Below are positions 53,225-63,968 of a stretch of 64,000 nucleotides of DNA, one piece after another. Position 1 is the first letter of the stretch, and every line of letters starts with the position of its first letter. The notes under the pieces are model-generated. The model searched no databases. It was not told the origin of the DNA and saw nothing but the letters and a program-made list of their open reading frames with translations. This stretch comes from Fontisubflavum oceani (GTDB lineage Bacteria; Pseudomonadota; Alphaproteobacteria; Rhodobacterales; Rhodobacteraceae): NCBI RefSeq assembly GCF_030407165.1, contig NZ_CP129111.1:1364001-1428000 (forward strand), given 5' to 3'. A program made the translations under genes and the position numbers.

Positions 53225-54142
53225 ATGAGCCCTAATCTCAAAGGCGCGCTGTTCATGATGGGCAGCATGGCCGGGTTCACGCTTAACGATGCCTGCGTCA
53301 AACTTCTGGCCGCGGATTTGCCGCTGTTTCAGGTGGTTTTCTTGCGTGGGGTGACCACGACGGTGATGATGGCTGTCATGGTCTGGGCATTGGGCGGGCT
53401 GAATTTCCGCATCCCTCCAAGGGATCGCGGCCGCGTGTTCTGGCGGACGGTGACCGAGATTGCCGCCATGGTCGCGTTTCTAACGGCGCTGATCAATATG
53501 CCGATTGCCAATGTCACCGCGATCCTATCGGCGCTGCCGCTGACGGTCACGTTGGCGGCTTATGTCTTCTTGGGCGAACCGGTCGGGTGGCGGCGGCTTG
53601 TAGCGATCTTAATCGGGTTTGTCGGTGTGATGTTGATTGTGCAACCTGGCGGCGATGGGTTCACGATTTACGCGCTTGTTGCCCTGGTGGCGGTGGCGAT
53701 GGTGACGGCTCGCGATCTGATTACTCGGCAGCTGAGCCCCGAGACGCCGTCCATGGGGGTGGCAGTGATTACGGCAGCTGTCGTTGGCGTATTCGGCGGG
53801 CTTGTCTCTTTGACGGAACCTTGGGGGGCGACCGATCTGCGAAGTATCGCGCTGATCCTTGCCGCTTCGACTGTGATCATCGCGGCCTATCTGTTTTCGA
53901 TCATGGTCATGCGCGTTGGCGAGATCAGCTTTGTTTCGCCGTTCCGTTACACATCTCTGATCTGGGCTCTGATCCTTGGATGGCTGATTTTCGGCGAGTG
54001 GCCGGATCGATTGACGTTGATTGGCGGTGCGATTGTGGTCGCGACCGGGCTCTTTACCCTCTGGCGCGAGCAGGTCACGGCCCGCCGCGCGGAGCAAAAT
54101 GGCTCGGGCAACCACGGAGGAAATGACGCCCGTCCGCTCTAG
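53225..54142 (+). CDS. EamA/DMT family membrane transporter
   Basis: A 305-residue drug/metabolite transporter superfamily protein with ten predicted helices arranged as two EamA repeats: the first ends with ITAILSAL... -like helices and AYVFLGEPVGWRRLVAILIGFVGVMLI near residue 115, the second ends ALILGWLIFGEWPDRLTLIGGAIVVATGLFTLWRE. Such proteins export amino acids or metabolites; the substrate is unknown. GAGGAAG precedes the ATG. It stands alone between rpoC and rpsL. Confidence 0.9.
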   Translation: MSPNLKGALFMMGSMAGFTLNDACVKLLAADLPLFQVVFLRGVTTTVMMAVMVWALGGLNFRIPPRDRGRVFWRTVTEIAAMVAFLTALINMPIANVTAILSALPLTVTLAAYVFLGEPVGWRRLVAILIGFVGVMLIVQPGGDGFTIYALVALVAVAMVTARDLITRQLSPETPSMGVAVITAAVVGVFGGLVSLTEPWGATDLRSIALILAASTVIIAAYLFSIMVMRVGEISFVSPFRYTSLIWALILGWLIFGEWPDRLTLIGGAIVVATGLFTLWREQVTARRAEQNGSGNHGGNDARPL

Positions 54143-54280
54143 ATGAGGACGTCCAAGGCCGGGCGCGAAAGACGCCGCTCGCCACGCTCAATCAGACAGC
54201 AGTTCGGCCAAGATATCTCGACGGGTCGATAGGCCCGCTGTGCCTTTTGCGCAAAGGCCAGAGCCAAGCTCGGGGCGCTG

Positions 54281-54309
54281 TTGACAGCCCATCCGATTCC
54301 CCCTATACC
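54281..54309 (+). promoter_or_regulatory. Strong sigma-70 promoter of the str operon
   Basis: TTGACA (54281-54286), a perfect -35 element, is followed after exactly 17 bases by TATACC (54304-54309). It would start transcription near 54316 and leave a leader of about 200 bases before rpsL. This is the best promoter match in the window, as expected for the rpsL-rpsG-fusA-tuf operon. The rest of the 373-base spacer (54143-54515) holds no gene. Confidence 0.75.
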
Positions 54310-54515
54310 GCGCGCCACTTGGCAGGGGTGCGTCATGCGCCCAGATTGCCAGACATACAGATTTGAGTGGCCATGATCCGGGCGGTTTAAGTGCCCCGAT
54401 CCTCTGGGAAACCCACCGCGGCGTCCTCCAGGTAGGAAAGGGACGCATGCGGTTTTGGTGTTTTCGTCATGTGACGTGGCGCCAATTGACATGAATGAGC
54501 AAGACGGGGAACCGA

Positions 54516-54887
54516 ATGCCGACGATCCAACAGCTGATCCGCAAACCGCGGCAGCCCAAAATCAAACGCTCCAAGTCGCAGCACTTGGAAGCCTGCCCGC
54601 AGAAACGCGGCGTATGTACGCGCGTCTACACCACAACGCCGAAAAAGCCGAACTCGGCGATGCGGAAAGTGGCCAAGGTGCGTCTGACCAACGGCTATGA
54701 GGTCATCAGCTATATCCCCGGTGAAAGCCACAACCTTCAGGAACACTCTGTGGTTCTGATCCGCGGCGGTCGTGTGAAAGACCTTCCCGGTGTGCGTTAT
54801 CACATCCTGCGCGGCGTTCTGGATACCCAAGGTGTCAAAGATCGTCGTCAGCGCCGCTCGAAATACGGCGCCAAGCGCCCCAAGTAA
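54516..54887 (+). CDS. rpsL: 30S ribosomal protein S12
   Basis: Decoding-centre protein and target of streptomycin-resistance changes. The 123-residue protein starts MPTIQQLIRKPRQPK; the conserved loop TTPKKPNSAMRKVAKVRL keeps lysine at the classical position 43, and the PGVRYHILRG region is unaltered, so no resistance change is seen. It starts the str operon; rpsG follows 12 bases later. Confidence 0.98.
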   Translation: MPTIQQLIRKPRQPKIKRSKSQHLEACPQKRGVCTRVYTTTPKKPNSAMRKVAKVRLTNGYEVISYIPGESHNLQEHSVVLIRGGRVKDLPGVRYHILRGVLDTQGVKDRRQRRSKYGAKRPK

Positions 54888-54899
54888 GAGGATCAGCCT

Positions 54900-55370
54900 A
54901 TGTCCCGCCGTCACGCTGCCGAGAAGCGCGAAGTTCTGCCCGACGCCAAATTTGGCGACCGGGTTTTGACCAAATTCATGAACAACCTGATGATCGACGG
55001 CAAAAAATCCGTCGCCGAGCGCATTGTGTATAATGCCTTTGATCGGGTTGAAGAGAAGCTGAAGCGCGCGCCTGTGGAAGTGTTCCACGAAGCGCTCGAC
55101 AACATCAAACCCGCGCTGGAAGTTCGCTCCCGCCGGGTGGGTGGTGCCACCTATCAGGTGCCGGTCGAAGTGCGCCCTGAGCGCCGTGAGGCGCTGGCGA
55201 TCCGTTGGCTGATCTCCGCCAGCCGGTCGCGCAACGAAAACACCATGGAAGAGCGTCTGGCAGGTGAACTGATCGACGCTGTGAACTCGCGCGGTTCCGC
55301 TGTGAAGAAGCGTGAAGACACCCATAAAATGGCGGATGCCAACAAGGCATTCTCTCACTACCGCTGGTAA
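54900..55370 (+). CDS. rpsG: 30S ribosomal protein S7
   Basis: Primary 16S rRNA-binding protein that nucleates the 30S head and represses the str operon in many bacteria. The 156-residue protein has MSRRHAAEKREVLPDAKFGD, LTKFMNNLMIDGKKSVAERIVY, the central RVGGATYQVPVEVRPERREALAIRWL signature and the C-terminal KANKAF-like end (ADANKAFSHYRW). fusA follows after 52 bases. Confidence 0.98.
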   Translation: MSRRHAAEKREVLPDAKFGDRVLTKFMNNLMIDGKKSVAERIVYNAFDRVEEKLKRAPVEVFHEALDNIKPALEVRSRRVGGATYQVPVEVRPERREALAIRWLISASRSRNENTMEERLAGELIDAVNSRGSAVKKREDTHKMADANKAFSHYRW

Positions 55371-55422
55371 TTTGTCGGGCTTTGCCCGGCGTCTGCAAAT
55401 TTCTGTCTGAGGACTGAACCAA

Positions 55423-57541
<2,119 letters not shown>

Positions 57542-57598
57542 CCGGGTGGCGGGGAGATCCCCGCTCTACCCACCACCCGAAAAGACAAGGAGGCCATC

Positions 57599-58774
<1,176 letters not shown>

Positions 58775-58793
58775 AAGACCCTAAGGGTTCGAC

Positions 58794-58820
58794 GAGGGGT
58801 GGCCGTGGTGGCCACTCCTC
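58794..58820 (+). promoter_or_regulatory. Hairpin between tuf and rpsJ
   Basis: GAGGGGTGGCC (58794-58804) and GGCCACTCCTC (58810-58820) form an 11-pair stem with one G-U pair and a five-base loop, without a T run. It lies in the 80-base spacer between the str and S10 gene groups. It could be a processing site or the leader through which L4 regulates the S10 genes. Confidence 0.5.
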
Positions 58821-58854
58821 CTATCAACTCCAATTGCCTCGAAAGGCTGATAAC

Positions 58855-59169
58855 ATGGCAGTCCAAAGCCAAAATATCCGCATCCGGCTAAAGGCCTTTG
58901 ACTATCGCGTTCTGGATGCCAGCACGCAAGAGATCGTCAATACGGCCAAACGCACAGGTGCGCAGGTGCGCGGGCCGATCCCGCTGCCGAACAAGATTGA
59001 GAAGTTCACGGTCCTTCGTGGCCCGCATGTGGACAAGAAAAGCCGCGACCAGTGGGAGATTCGGACCCACAAGCGTCTTTTGGACATTGTTGACCCGACC
59101 CCGCAGACCGTGGACGCGCTGATGAAGCTCGACCTGGCCGCCGGTGTCGATGTCGAGATCAAAGTTTAA
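58855..59169 (+). CDS. rpsJ: 30S ribosomal protein S10
   Basis: 30S head protein and NusB/NusG partner in antitermination. The 104-residue protein has IRIRLKAFDYRVLDAST, the AQVRGPIPLPNKIEKFTVLRGPHVDKKSRDQWEIRTHKRL core and the DPTPQTVDALMKLDLAAGVDVEIKV end. The ATG at 58855 matches the family start; seven upstream codons are also open. It opens the S10 gene group, followed by rplC after 13 bases. Confidence 0.98.
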   Translation: MAVQSQNIRIRLKAFDYRVLDASTQEIVNTAKRTGAQVRGPIPLPNKIEKFTVLRGPHVDKKSRDQWEIRTHKRLLDIVDPTPQTVDALMKLDLAAGVDVEIKV

Positions 59170-59182
59170 GGGGGTGACGGAT

Positions 59183-60034
59183 ATGTTGCGCTCTGGAGTG
59201 ATCGCGAAAAAGGTGGGGATGACCCGCCTGTTCATGGAGGATGGCCGCCAGGTTCCGGTGACCGTTCTGCAACTGGATAAATTGCAAGTGGTGGCACAGC
59301 GGACGCCTGAGAAGGATGGCTATTCGGCGGTTCAGCTTGGCGCTGGCACGGCCAAAGCCAAACGTACAAGCGCCCCGATGCGCGGCCATTTCGCGGCCGC
59401 CAAGGTGGAGCCGAAGCGCAAGGTGGCTGAGTTCCGCGTGGCCGCTGAGAACTTGATCGGCGTGGGTGAAGAAATCACCGCCAATCACTACTTTGAAGGC
59501 CAGTTCGTGGATGTCTCTGGCACCTCGATCGGTAAAGGTTTCGCCGGCGCGATGAAGCGGCACAACTTCGGGGGTCTTCGGGCGTCTCACGGTGTGTCGA
59601 TCTCTCACCGCTCGCACGGTTCGACCGGTCAGTGTCAGGACCCAGGCCGCGTCTTCAAAGGCAAGAAAATGGCCGGGCACATGGGGGCTGCCAAGGTGAC
59701 GACGCAGAACCTGCAGGTTGTGCGCACCGATGCAGACCGTGGCCTGATCATGATCAAAGGCGCTGTTCCCGGGTCCAAAGGGGGCTGGGTGACGATCAAG
59801 GATGCGGTGAAAAAACCGTTCCCTGAGAATGCTATTCTGCCTGCCGCGCTGAAATCGGCTGCTGAGGAAGCTGAAAAGGCCGCAGAGGAAGCCGCCGCCG
59901 CCGCTGCTGCGGAAGCCGAAGCTGCCGCTGCTGCTGCCGCAGAAGCGGAACAGGCTGCGATGGAAGCCGCAGAAGCCGACACCGCAACCGAGGCACCTGC
60001 CGAGGACGCCGAGAAGAAGGACGGTGAGGAATGA
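59183..60034 (+). CDS. rplC: 50S ribosomal protein L3 with Ala/Glu-rich C-terminal extension
   Basis: Early-assembly 23S rRNA-binding protein next to the peptidyl transferase centre. It starts MLRSGVIAKKVGMTRLFMEDG, and the signatures GKGFAGAMKRHNFGGLRASHG and CQDPGRVFKGKKMAGHMG are present. The core ends near residue 220, then a tail of about 60 residues made almost only of Ala and Glu follows, ending EKKDGEE. Total length is 283 against about 210 in E. coli. Similar tails occur in other Rhodobacteraceae. It overlaps rplD by four bases (ATGA). Confidence 0.96.
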   Translation: MLRSGVIAKKVGMTRLFMEDGRQVPVTVLQLDKLQVVAQRTPEKDGYSAVQLGAGTAKAKRTSAPMRGHFAAAKVEPKRKVAEFRVAAENLIGVGEEITANHYFEGQFVDVSGTSIGKGFAGAMKRHNFGGLRASHGVSISHRSHGSTGQCQDPGRVFKGKKMAGHMGAAKVTTQNLQVVRTDADRGLIMIKGAVPGSKGGWVTIKDAVKKPFPENAILPAALKSAAEEAEKAAEEAAAAAAAEAEAAAAAAAEAEQAAMEAAEADTATEAPAEDAEKKDGEE

Positions 60035-60651
60035 AACTCGACGTGATCAAACTGGACGGCAAGAAAGCCGGTTCCGTCGATCTGGGCGAAGACATCTTCG
60101 GCCTGGAGCCGCGTGCCGACATTCTGCACCGTGTGGTCCGCTGGCAGCGCAACAACGCGCAGGCCGGCACCCATAAGGTCAAGACCCGGTCCGAGGTCAG
60201 CTATTCGACCAAGAAGATCTATCGCCAGAAAGGCACCGGCGGCGCTCGCCACGGTGCGCGCTCTGCGCCGATCTTCCGCGGCGGTGGTGTCTATAAGGGC
60301 CCGGTTGTCCGCAGCCACGGCCATGATCTGACCAAGAAGTTCCGCAAACTGGGCCTGAAGCACGCGCTTTCGGCGAAGATGGCGGAAGGCTCGCTGGTCG
60401 TGATCGACAACGCCGATTTGGACGCACCCAAGACCAGCGCGCTGGCCAAGCAGGTCAAAGACCTGGGCTGGAAACGCGCGCTGATCATCGACGGGGCCGA
60501 GGTGAATGAAAACTTCGCTATGGCCGCACGCAACATCGAAGGTCTCGATGTGCTGCCGTCGATGGGCGCAAATGTCTATGACATCCTCAAGCGTGACACG
60601 TTGGTGCTCACCAAAGCGGGTGTCGAAGCACTGGAGGCTCGCCTGAAATGA
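60031..60651 (+). CDS. rplD: 50S ribosomal protein L4
   Basis: Binds 23S rRNA, lines the exit tunnel, and regulates the S10 operon in some bacteria. The 206-residue protein has the tunnel loop with KIYRQKGTGGARHGARSAPIFRGGG near residue 62 and the GPVVRSHGHDLTKKFRKLGLKHALS segment. It overlaps rplC upstream and rplW downstream by four bases each. Confidence 0.97.
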   Translation: MKLDVIKLDGKKAGSVDLGEDIFGLEPRADILHRVVRWQRNNAQAGTHKVKTRSEVSYSTKKIYRQKGTGGARHGARSAPIFRGGGVYKGPVVRSHGHDLTKKFRKLGLKHALSAKMAEGSLVVIDNADLDAPKTSALAKQVKDLGWKRALIIDGAEVNENFAMAARNIEGLDVLPSMGANVYDILKRDTLVLTKAGVEALEARLK

Positions 60652-60944
60652 GCGCAGACGCATCCCATTACGACGTGATCCGCAAGCCGGTCATCACCGA
60701 GAAAGCCACCATGGCGTCCGAACAGAACGCCGTGGTCTTCGAAGTGGCGATCGACGCGAACAAACCGCAGATCAAAGAGGCGGTTGAAACCCTCTTTGGC
60801 GTAAAGGTCAAAGCGGTCAACACGACGATCACCAAAGGCAAATCCAAGCGGTTCCGGGGACAACTCGGCCGCCGCAAGGACGTCAAGAAAGCCTATGTGA
60901 CTCTCGAAGAGGGCAACACGATCGATGTGAGCACTGGTCTCTGA
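60648..60944 (+). CDS. rplW: 50S ribosomal protein L23
   Basis: Exit-tunnel protein that docks trigger factor and SRP. The 98-residue protein has YDVIRKPVITEKAT, VFEVAIDANKPQIKEAVETLFGVKVKAVNT and the basic KSKRFRGQLGRRKDVKKAYV. Normally rplB follows within a few bases; here a terminator and an antisense gene come between. Confidence 0.97.
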   Translation: MSADASHYDVIRKPVITEKATMASEQNAVVFEVAIDANKPQIKEAVETLFGVKVKAVNTTITKGKSKRFRGQLGRRKDVKKAYVTLEEGNTIDVSTGL

Positions 60945-60962
60945 TTTTCCGGATCAGGTGTG

Positions 60963-61010
60963 AAGATTGAAGCCCCGGCTGCGTGAGCGGTCGGGGCTTC
61001 AATCTTTTAG
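60963..61010. terminator. Strong hairpin terminator between rplW and the Shedu gene, bidirectional
   Basis: AAGATTGAAGCCCCG (60963-60977) pairs with CGGGGCTTCAATCTT (60992-61006) in a perfect 15-pair stem with a 14-base loop, followed by TTAG. It lies 19 bases after the rplW stop and 60 bases after the stop of the converging minus-strand gene, so it can end both transcripts. Confidence 0.82.
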
Positions 61011-61065
61011 GTTTGTCTTGGCGCCAGAACTGAATTGGGTTCGTTGTCCATATCGCCGACGAAGC

Positions 61066-62224
61066 TCAGTCGCTTCGAGTGATGAACTTGGCTCTTTCTA
61101 GCAACTCGTCAAACGTCAGGATCTCGATGGTTCTATTCTCTAACCGAAACAGCTCGAAAGTATCCTGCATTATCTGTCGTGATCTTTCGTCATCCGCTGT
61201 CGCAAACTCATCGCGTGTTCCAATAACAAGGATCGACTTTGCATTTCTGGTTCGAGCTTTGAGCTTCGATGTGCCCGCCTTGTTCCAGTGATCGCCGGTT
61301 TGCGCGAAAGATAGCCATTCGGCTTTCTGCTCGAGGATTTGAGAGACCGCACTGGTGAACTCTGGGCTGAAATCCCACGTCCCGGCCCGACCCCCTCTGC
61401 TCGGCCTGAATATCTTCGTGTCGGGGCGTTTGATCTCAACCAGCACAGTGTAGTCAGTAAACGTACCAAGAAAGTCAACGATGGGTTTGTTTTTATTATC
61501 GGTTCCAGAGCTGCCAACAACCATCTCGCGGTCGAACTGCCTCAATATGCGGTAATCTAAGCCATACCCAAAAACCCACTGCTCACGATCAAAAAAGTCT
61601 TGCCAATCCGCCTCGCCCCAATCGCTGGCGTTAATATGCGATTGGAATTCGTCTAAACCCTGCCTCCTGCCGAGAAGCGTATTGATGTCTTCAGCGGTAA
61701 GGGAGTCCTTGAGTGCCAGCAAAACGGCGTCTCGCTGAGTTTCAGTCATACCTCTGATCCGTTCGACTATGCCTCTGTCGACCGCATCGATTATTGCCTT
61801 GGGTCCGGCTTGGGTAGAAATGTCCTCAACTTGGAAGTTATCTTCGTTTGAGAGGTTGATGAACTCAATTTGCTTCAAAAACGACAAGAGGCGGGAGAAC
61901 TCGTCTTGCCTAAACGTGAACTCCTCCTTTTCATGAGCTTGGATCCAGTCTCCGACTCGCGATTGAAAAGTCTGAAGGTTAGGTTAGGCGTCGTATGTGC
62001 CTATCATCCTGCGAAACGACTGCGGTGACCTGTGTCTTACGCTTTTGGCCGGTCAGGCGAAGGCAGAGAGCACCTTCAATCTCACCCAAATGAACACTAT
62101 CCGAGCCTTCAAATACCATGCGAACTTGCCGCAAGCGTTCTGTAGATCTCTCATCGTAAGAGAAGACCCTTGAAATGTAGGTCTTTCCTGCTTTGCGTAG
62201 CTTAAAGTAGTCGGCGTCATCCAT
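61066..62224 (-). pseudogene. sduA: Shedu anti-phage nuclease SduA (DUF4263), apparent frameshift
   Basis: A single-gene defence protein. The C-terminal half carries the DUF4263 PD-(D/E)xK nuclease core: IVDFLGTFTDYTVLVEIKRPDT, with the Asp and the E-I-K catalytic pair, followed by SAVSQILEQKAEWL and a late SILVIGTRDEF strand. The N-terminal part (MDDADYFKLRKAGK..., with FSYDERSTERLRQVRMVFEG) lies in another frame and ends at 61979. Removing one base near 61980-61985 joins them as RRLTNLQTFQSRVGDWIQAHE, giving 385 residues. It is antisense within the S10 operon and less G+C-rich than its neighbours, pointing to horizontal transfer. The break may be an error like those elsewhere or real decay. 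Confidence 0.82.
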
Positions 62225-62232
62225 GTCTAAGC

Positions 62233-62263
62233 ATAATAGCCCCGACAAACTCGATGGATGCAA
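62233..62263 (-). promoter_or_regulatory. Candidate promoter of the Shedu gene
   Basis: On the minus strand TTGCAT (62263-62258) and TATTAT (62238-62233) are 19 bases apart. Transcription would begin at or within a few bases of the proposed ATG at 62224, which has no ribosome binding site, so a leaderless message is plausible. Confidence 0.4.
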
Positions 62264-62302
62264 GGTTTCACCAGTGTTTACCGTCCATTGAACCTATGTC
62301 GC

Positions 62303-62331
62303 TTGACCCCCACTCCCCCATCCCTTAACAG
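62303..62331 (+). promoter_or_regulatory. Candidate promoter for rplB and the downstream S10 genes
   Basis: TTGACC (62303-62308) and TAACAG (62326-62331) are separated by 17 bases. Because a strong terminator follows rplW and an antisense gene intervenes, rplB-rpsS-rplV-rpsC need their own promoter, and this is the best match upstream of them. Confidence 0.5.
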
Positions 62332-62346
62332 ACCCCATCGGCAAGG

Positions 62347-62375
62347 CCCCGGATTCGTCCGGGGTTCTGCTTTTG
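62347..62375 (+). terminator. Hairpin with T-rich tail upstream of rplB (attenuator candidate)
   Basis: CCCCGGA (62347-62353), a TTCG tetraloop and TCCGGGG (62358-62364), followed by TTCTGCTTTTGG. It has the form of an intrinsic terminator but lies downstream of the putative rplB promoter and upstream of rplB, so it may be an attenuator in the leader or a leftover terminator from the inserted segment. Confidence 0.6.
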
Positions 62376-62466
62376 GTTGAAAGACCTCCAAATTCAGGGA
62401 CCTCCGGGGCCCTATACATCAAGAGACGGGATCAACCTCCCGCAAAGCAAACGGAAGACAGAAAGC

Positions 62467-63309
62467 ATGGCACTCAAGTCGTATAAGCCGACGACGCCGG
62501 GCCAGCGTGGGCTGGTGCTGATCGACCGTTCGGAGCTTTGGAAAGGTCGTCCGGTCAAGTCCCTCACCGAGGGTTTGACCAAGAATGGCGGCCGGAACAA
62601 TACCGGACGGATCACGATGCGTCGCAAGGGCGGTGGGGCGAAACGCCTCTATCGCATCGTCGATTTCAAGCGGAACAAGATGGATGTCGCGGCAACCGTC
62701 GAGCGGATCGAATATGACCCGAACCGGACCGCGTTTATCGCCCTGATCAAATATGAAGATGGCGAGCAGGCCTATATCCTGGCGCCGCAGCGTCTGGCGA
62801 TTGGCGACAAGGTGATCGCGTCGGCCAAGGCCGATATCAAACCGGGCAACGCGATGCCGTTCTCGGGTATGCCGATCGGCACGATCATCCACAATATCGA
62901 GATGAAGCCCGGCAAGGGCGGCCAGATCGCCCGCGCCGCAGGCACCTATGCTCAGTTTGTGGGTCGTGACGGTGGCTACGCGCAGATCCGGCTCTCCTCG
63001 GGCGAGCTGCGTCTGGTGCGTCAGGAATGCATGGCCACGGTTGGCGCGGTCTCGAACCCCGACAACTCGAACCAGAACCTCGGTAAAGCGGGCCGCAACC
63101 GTCATAAGGGCATCCGCCCCTCTGTGCGCGGTGTTGTGATGAACCCTGTCGATCACCCCCATGGTGGTGGTGAAGGCCGGACCTCTGGCGGTCGTCACCC
63201 CGTGTCGCCTTGGGGCAAGCCCACCAAAGGGGCCCGGACCCGGAACAAGAACAAAGCGTCGTCGAAGCTGATCATCCGCTCGCGTCACGCCAAGAAGAAG
63301 GGGCGCTAA
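62467..63309 (+). CDS. rplB: 50S ribosomal protein L2
   Basis: Core 23S rRNA-binding protein needed for subunit association and peptidyl transfer. The 280-residue protein has MALKSYKPTTPGQRGLVLIDRS, KGGGAKRLYRIVDFKRNK and the signature MNPVDHPHGGGEGRTSGGRHPVSPWG near residue 222 with the critical His. An open frame extends upstream to a TTG at 62377 without homology; the ATG at 62467 is the family start, preceded by GGAAGACAGAAAGC. First gene of the second S10 segment. Confidence 0.98.
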   Translation: MALKSYKPTTPGQRGLVLIDRSELWKGRPVKSLTEGLTKNGGRNNTGRITMRRKGGGAKRLYRIVDFKRNKMDVAATVERIEYDPNRTAFIALIKYEDGEQAYILAPQRLAIGDKVIASAKADIKPGNAMPFSGMPIGTIIHNIEMKPGKGGQIARAAGTYAQFVGRDGGYAQIRLSSGELRLVRQECMATVGAVSNPDNSNQNLGKAGRNRHKGIRPSVRGVVMNPVDHPHGGGEGRTSGGRHPVSPWGKPTKGARTRNKNKASSKLIIRSRHAKKKGR

Positions 63310-63312
63310 AGC

Positions 63313-63591
63313 ATGTCGCGTTCTGTTTGGAAGGGTCCTTTTGTCGACAGCTATGTCCTCAAGAAGGCCGAAGCCTCCCGCGAGAGCGGCCGCAACGAGG
63401 TCATCAAGATCTGGTCGCGTCGCTCCACCATCCTGCCCCAGTTCGTGGGCCTCACCTTCGGTGTCTATAACGGTCGGAAGCATATCCCCGTGAACGTCAC
63501 CGAAGAGATGATCGGTCAGAAGTTCGGGGAATACTCGCCCACGCGGACCTATTACGGTCACGCCGCCGACAAGAAGGCGAAACGCAAATGA
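63313..63591 (+). CDS. rpsS: 30S ribosomal protein S19
   Basis: Head protein that contacts S13 and the A-site finger. The 92-residue protein has RSVWKGPFVDSYVLKKAE, the IKIWSRRSTILPQFVGLTFGVYNGRKHIPV core and KFGEYSPTRTYYGHAADKKAKRK. It begins three bases after rplB and overlaps rplV by four bases. Confidence 0.98.
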   Translation: MSRSVWKGPFVDSYVLKKAEASRESGRNEVIKIWSRRSTILPQFVGLTFGVYNGRKHIPVNVTEEMIGQKFGEYSPTRTYYGHAADKKAKRK

Positions 63592-63968
63592 GCAAGGATA
63601 AGAACCCCCGCCGCGTGGCGGAGAATGAGGCGATGGCAAAGTCCCGCATGCTGCGCACAAGCCCGCAGAAGCTGAACCTTGTGGCGCAGATGATCCGTGG
63701 CAAGAAGGTGGAGAAGGCGCTGGCCGATCTGACCTTCTCGAAAAAGCGGATCGCCGTGGATGTGAAGAAATGCCTTCAGTCCGCCATCGCCAATGCCGAA
63801 AACAACCATAACCTGGATGTGGATGAGTTGGTCGTTGCCGAAGCTTATGTCGGCAAGAACCTGACCCTGAAACGCGGACGTCCGCGGGCTCGGGGCCGGT
63901 TTGGCCGCATCATCAAGCCGTTCAGCGAGCTGACCATCACGGTCCGCCAGGTCGAGGAGCAAGCGTAA
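63588..63968 (+). CDS. rplV: 50S ribosomal protein L22
   Basis: Tunnel-wall protein whose beta-hairpin loop forms part of the exit constriction. The 126-residue protein has SRMLRTSPQKLNLVAQMIRGKKVEKALADL, the IANAENNHNLDVDELVVAEAYVGK segment and the loop GRPRARGRFGRIIKPFSEL. No macrolide-resistance-type indel is evident by eye. The stop overlaps the rpsC start (TAATG). Confidence 0.97.
   Translation: MSKDKNPRRVAENEAMAKSRMLRTSPQKLNLVAQMIRGKKVEKALADLTFSKKRIAVDVKKCLQSAIANAENNHNLDVDELVVAEAYVGKNLTLKRGRPRARGRFGRIIKPFSELTITVRQVEEQA

Noticed and set aside
62377..62466. Thirty-codon N-terminal extension of L2 from a TTG
   Set aside because: L2 starts at MALKSYKPTTPG throughout the family, and the extension has no conserved sequence.
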